NCBI RefSeq assembly: GCF_949628265.1
Contig: NC_088787.1
Span: 28,014,501-28,078,500, forward strand
Reading direction: 5' to 3'
DNA length: 64,000 bases
Origin: Cloeon dipterum
Taxonomy: Eukaryota; Arthropoda; Insecta; Ephemeroptera; Baetidae
Part shown: positions 60,701 through 64,000 of the stretch, piece by piece
Layout of the letters: the number at the start of each line of letters is the position of its first letter
Position numbering within the stretch: position 1 is the stretch's first letter
Position numbers and translations under genes: made by a program
The notes under the pieces: generated by a model
The model's input: only the letters and a program-made list of their open reading frames with translations
Databases searched by the model: none
What the model was told of the DNA's origin: nothing

Positions 60701-60855
60701 TAAACATTAATCTCTATATGATGACATAGCCATTTACGTTAGAAAATATGGGTAAAACGTCAAGTAAAAATACTAGAAAAATATTTACCTTGGACAGGAA
60801 AATATACCGACGCAATTCCACACGCAGTCAAGAACAGCTTTGCAAAGCGCGTCAT
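57768..60855 (-). CDS. GBA1: Lysosomal glucosylceramidase (acid beta-glucosidase, GH30), 10 exons, 516 aa
   Basis: Exons (minus): 60855-60789, 60015-59824, 59736-59607, 59508-59355, 59301-59141, 59087-58850, 58788-58644, 58589-58510, 58458-58175, 57867-57768; phases agree (1551 nt). The enzyme hydrolyses glucosylceramide to glucose and ceramide in the lysosome. Exon 1 encodes a signal peptide. The N-terminal cysteine cluster (CVCNSTYCD), the FGFG-AFTDAA motif, [10 protein letters not shown], the acid/base E255 (GNEP), nucleophile E359 (ATEAC) and the NHWVTGW-DWN segment all match human GBA1. The two glutamates are 104 residues apart, against 105 in the human enzyme. The short last exon restores the usual C-terminal beta-strand region. 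Length is close to the human 536. The gene looks intact. A TGACGTAA site lies upstream near 60946. Confidence 0.96.
60016..60788 (-). other. Intron 1 of the glucosylceramidase gene
   Basis: 773 bases of AT-rich DNA between the signal-peptide exon and the first mature-protein exon. No exon or regulatory site is recognised. Confidence 0.85.
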
Positions 60856-61685
60856 ACTTCACGCGAGTCGCAGCGCGCTTCCCATAAAAACGTCGCGCCG
60901 CGCTGATTCTTCTATTTAGTGTGATTAATAATGAAATAAAGCAGTGACGTAAGTACAGCAGTCAATAAATGGGCTGCGCTCAATGTCAATGACCGATTCA
61001 CTTGATACTATACGTTAGAAAGATGTTCAAATCACATTTAAACCTTGACGAATAGAGGATTACAGTCGAAGAGTTGAACTAAAACACTCATTCAGGAGCG
61101 AATAACAGTTGCAGACTAAACTGTGCGTGGACTACTGCGTGACTATTAAAAGTGAAAGTGGTCACTGTATGGCGGCTCTAATCACACATGCTGAATATGT
61201 AATTTGCAACCAGTGACACGACGCATTACCTAAATACTCGATCCTTGCACTCGTTTCCTCAGCTTTTCACTGAAGTGATCCAAATAAGCCTCGATAAAAT
61301 TGAAGAATCTGCGTACTAAATTAACTTGCGAGGGTTAGTTACACTTGATTCAGGTTCACTGCTGGGCGGAGTCGAGTAAGCAAGTGATCGTCAGCCCAGT
61401 TCCCAAACGTTTTAGGCTCCAATATTTTTTATTACCCAACCCTGACCACATATTATATTGGGCAACAACTGGTTTACTCATACTCTTCAACTTATCTCAC
61501 GAAGTGTAATCAACTGCTGGGTCAAAATTTTTGTACAATTTTGGACATTAACTGAGCTATGATATTTATTAGGCTTCACTTTGCAAAAATAAATATAAAT
61601 GCAACAATAGAAGTTCCAACATTTTTTTATTCTTTTTTGAACTTACAAAATAATCTAATTTAGTCAGCCTTAAGAATGAACAGAC
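60856..61685. promoter_or_regulatory. Glucosylceramidase upstream region and GON4L-like 3' region
   Basis: 60856 to about 60910 is GC-rich leader sequence. TGACGTAA at about 60946 resembles a CREB/ATF site. No CACGTG (CLEAR-type lysosomal) element was seen. Toward 61686 lies the 3' UTR of the next gene, with AATAAA on the minus strand at 61631-61626. Confidence 0.4.
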
Positions 61686-64000
61686 TTAATTGTTCTTTCC
61701 ATGAATGTACAATTTCCAAGTAGGAGGTAGTGCACTCTCAGGTTGCTGTGAGGGAGTGATGAAATCCACAGGATACACTTGATGAACCAGCTGTGGGGTT
61801 GTACTTGTAGTTAAGAACACCTAGAAACTTGGGTCACAAAAAGCGCGATACTAGAAGCTCAATTTCATACGTGAATAGGATTGTCTGGCAACTCTCGTCT
61901 GGCCAACTTGATGCGGTGGTAAATTGATCTAGCACTCTTCACAGGAAGCATGAATTCGCCAATCAGCTGACTGGCGTTCATCAAAGTTGCCTTTTTCTCT
62001 CCACCCTCCTCCTGCAGGTGAGGTAAAAACTGCTCGAGACCAAGTGATATCAGACTGAAAAGCGAGAAATTGCATATTATCAAACGTAAAATATTAATTT
62101 TGGTGTATTACAAGTCTTCTGATGGAAAAAAGGTTTGGTGTTTCTGCATTGGATAAGGGTTGAATCCGCAGTTGGGCAGAAGAGCAGGGTACACAAACGC
62201 AGCACTTGAGCAGAGAGCTTTCATGAAATGCACGTTTAAGCTGGGGCGATACAGGAGCTTCGACTTCTTAAAACTATCACACCTTGATTTTTCTTGGAGA
62301 TAAAACCTGGCAACAAAAATTGAATTATTAAAATTGATTTACACTTTAATTATCACTGTAATCTGTTTTGCGATTACTTTGCGACCTCTTGATAGCGAAA
62401 ACTCGATTCCTGAAAACATGGTCTCACATGCCTCATTGAAGGAAATCCAAGTTGGTCCAGTAAAGGACCAACTCGTGTTACTGCCTCCGCAACAAAGTAT
62501 TTTATTGAAACACTAGACATTCATTCCATGAAATTTATTCTTGCATGCAGGAAAGATGCGATACAGCAAGTAGCTTTTGCAATCCTCCCAAATAATATGA
62601 AAAGTCTTGTCAGTCAAACAAAGGCGCATTATATCAGCCAGCAATATACCCCAAAACGTCACTAAGTTTCTCACATTGCAAAAGCACACAAAGCATTCAC
62701 TTAACACTGCCAACGACTTAGTTTTCTGGGCTACTTACTGATTCATTTCCTTCTTGACCTGCTCTGTCTTCCTGGACTTGTCCCACTTTTCTACAGTTTC
62801 AAGCATCAGATCCAAATTCTGGGCATAGAACCCTGATTTAGGGTTTGTTCCTCCAAGATTTCTGAGCACAAACTAAAATGTTTAATTATTCAAAGAACGG
62901 TAAACTCATTAATTAAAAAGTATAGTATTACTAGGTTTTCCTTCATCTCTGTAGCCTGTAGCGCCATGTCTGGATTGATGGTGCTTTGCATGTAGTGTTG
63001 TCCAAGCAATTGGACATGCTGCATCATTTGCTGGTTCAGCAACAATCTTTGGTTGACATCAAAAATTGGTTCCGGAACATACAGAGCTTCAGCAACAGTT
63101 TGCTCTGCTTCAGCAGCGACGGGCTGGACCTGCAAATCGTGACAAAATAAATTACCAGTTCTGGTGACATTTCTGCTAAACTCTTTAGTTTTATTTTATT
63201 TGATTTAAACAGGCCTAGCAAAATGCATAAAAATGTAGAATGTGCAAAAGATTATGTCAACTGTGAAGATGTATGTAGATGATTTAAAAAATGTTAAATG
63301 TAATTTCATATTTTGATTTTTTTATAATGATATCATATCTATATATGTACTTGTTAACATAATATACCACTCTCTCTGATAGAATTTAATAATGATTTTC
63401 CATTGATCCAAACTAAAATCGAATTCCCGCCATGTAACGTGACAAGCAAAAGAGAATTGAACAAATCATCATTTTCTAAATATTCTTACCACATTACCAT
63501 TTTGTACTTAGTAATAGAAAATTTTTCAGATTGCTTCAGAAAATAATTGATAATGTAAATTTTCTTATGCAGTGATACCTATGAATTAAATAGGCATTTA
63601 CATTTTATATTCTAGAATGTAAAAGGGGTGGCTTTTTCTTCCTCCTCCACACCTTTTTAATATTCAAGTAGCATGATTTTTACTTAGTTTTTAACCATTA
63701 AATTAAACATAATTTTTGTGCTTCAGATAGTAAATAATGAACTATAAAATAGTTTAATCAACGACATAACAGTAATTTATGTACCACTTCTTCCTGTTGA
63801 GCTGGAACTGTTTCAATGGTCGCTGGTCTCATTGAAGGTGGAGTGCCAGGGATCAAAAAGTTGCTGGGGGACAGCTGGATGAGATGAACCACTTGCGGAC
63901 TATTGTACACAACAGGCAATGCGCTCGCGGCTTCAGCAGTTTCAATTTCAGGATCAGGTACACCATCAGTCTGCGTTGCATCTGCCTCATTTTCTTCCTC
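61686..64000 (-). CDS. GON4L: GON4L-like nuclear protein, C-terminal part (6 exons in window, 353 aa, 5' end missing)
   Basis: Exons (minus): beyond 64000 to 63785, 63129-62932, 62872-62739, 62306-62112, 62054-61871, 61820-61686 (stop). Phases agree throughout. An acidic segment comes first. Then follow a QQMMQHVQLLGQH helix, an NL-x(9)-W helix, FVYPALLP, an EDFLISLGLEQF segment and the SA-x(4)-RIKLARRELPDNPI block. In this order they match the conserved region of GON4L/YY1AP1 proteins (Drosophila muscle wasted group), chromatin-linked transcriptional regulators. The protein stops about 40 residues after this block, whereas vertebrate GON4L continues with PAH-like and SANT domains. This may be a short isoform or a lineage with a shorter tail. 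AATAAA follows at 61631-61626. Confidence 0.78.
62307..62738 (-). other. Intron of the GON4L-like gene
   Basis: 432 bases. A plus-strand frame at 62334-62516 is uninformative. On the minus strand a possible extra exon exists around 62380-62480, but using it would need a different acceptor for the next exon. The simple join across this intron already fits the family. Confidence 0.6.
63130..63784 (-). other. Intron of the GON4L-like gene
   Basis: 655 AT-rich bases between GAAGTG|GTACAT and TTGCAG|GTCCAG. Nothing else is recognised inside. Confidence 0.8.

Noticed and set aside
62380..62480. Possible additional GON4L exon (minus)
   Set aside because: Can be joined in phase only by also moving the next acceptor. 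The direct join fits known protein spacing better.
62334..62516. Plus-strand 60-codon frame with a hydrophobic start
   Set aside because: It starts at a non-ATG codon within an intron of the GON4L-like gene, is antisense to it, and has no splice partner.

Overview
This is eukaryotic nuclear DNA, almost certainly from an arthropod and probably an insect. The genes have short introns with GT-AG borders, AATAAA signals lie downstream of stop codons, an insect-type secreted multi-domain C-type lectin gene is present, and two young transposable elements of kinds common in insects are present. I cannot name the species. All exon joins below were worked out by hand from splice-site sequence and reading-phase agreement; no transcript data were used.

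Positions 1 to about 45 kb look like non-coding host DNA (intronic or intergenic) into which two apparently intact transposable elements have landed. (1) 23683-31020 is a 7.3 kb Ty3/gypsy LTR retrotransposon with 1056-bp LTRs that look identical, a 4-bp target duplication (ACTC), a tRNA-Lys-type primer site, gag, and pol in the -1 frame behind a textbook A AAA AAC slippery site. There is no envelope gene. (2) 35397-44759 is a 9.4 kb DNA transposon flanked by TTAA. It has very long inverted repeats (about 2.4 and 2.8 kb) that contain arrays of a ~174-bp unit, each unit carrying its own splice donor and acceptor. Its core holds two divergent genes: a five-exon THAP-domain transposase (740 aa, Kolobok-like) and a protein matching the cytoplasmic 'ballast' domain of the P2X7 receptor. 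This combination is the most interesting thing in the window.

From 45 kb on the DNA is gene-dense. In order: an orphan first coding exon with a signal peptide (minus strand, 45263-45353), whose gene would run leftwards across the DNA transposon; a relic of a gypsy integrase (about 47.2 kb); a complete secreted S1 serine protease (plus, 48810-53719) with a crab-collagenase-like specificity pocket; a complete secreted three-CTLD C-type lectin (plus, 54437-57498) whose model needs an 8-nt micro-exon; a complete lysosomal glucosylceramidase, GBA1 type (minus, 57768-60855), convergent with the lectin; and the 3' part of a GON4L-like nuclear protein gene (minus, 61686 to beyond the window end).

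The protease and lectin are both secreted proteins of the kinds used in insect gut or immunity, but nothing in the sequence shows that they act together. The glucosylceramidase and GON4L-like genes look like ordinary housekeeping genes. The two transposable elements are the newest additions: both have matching terminal repeats and perfect target duplications.
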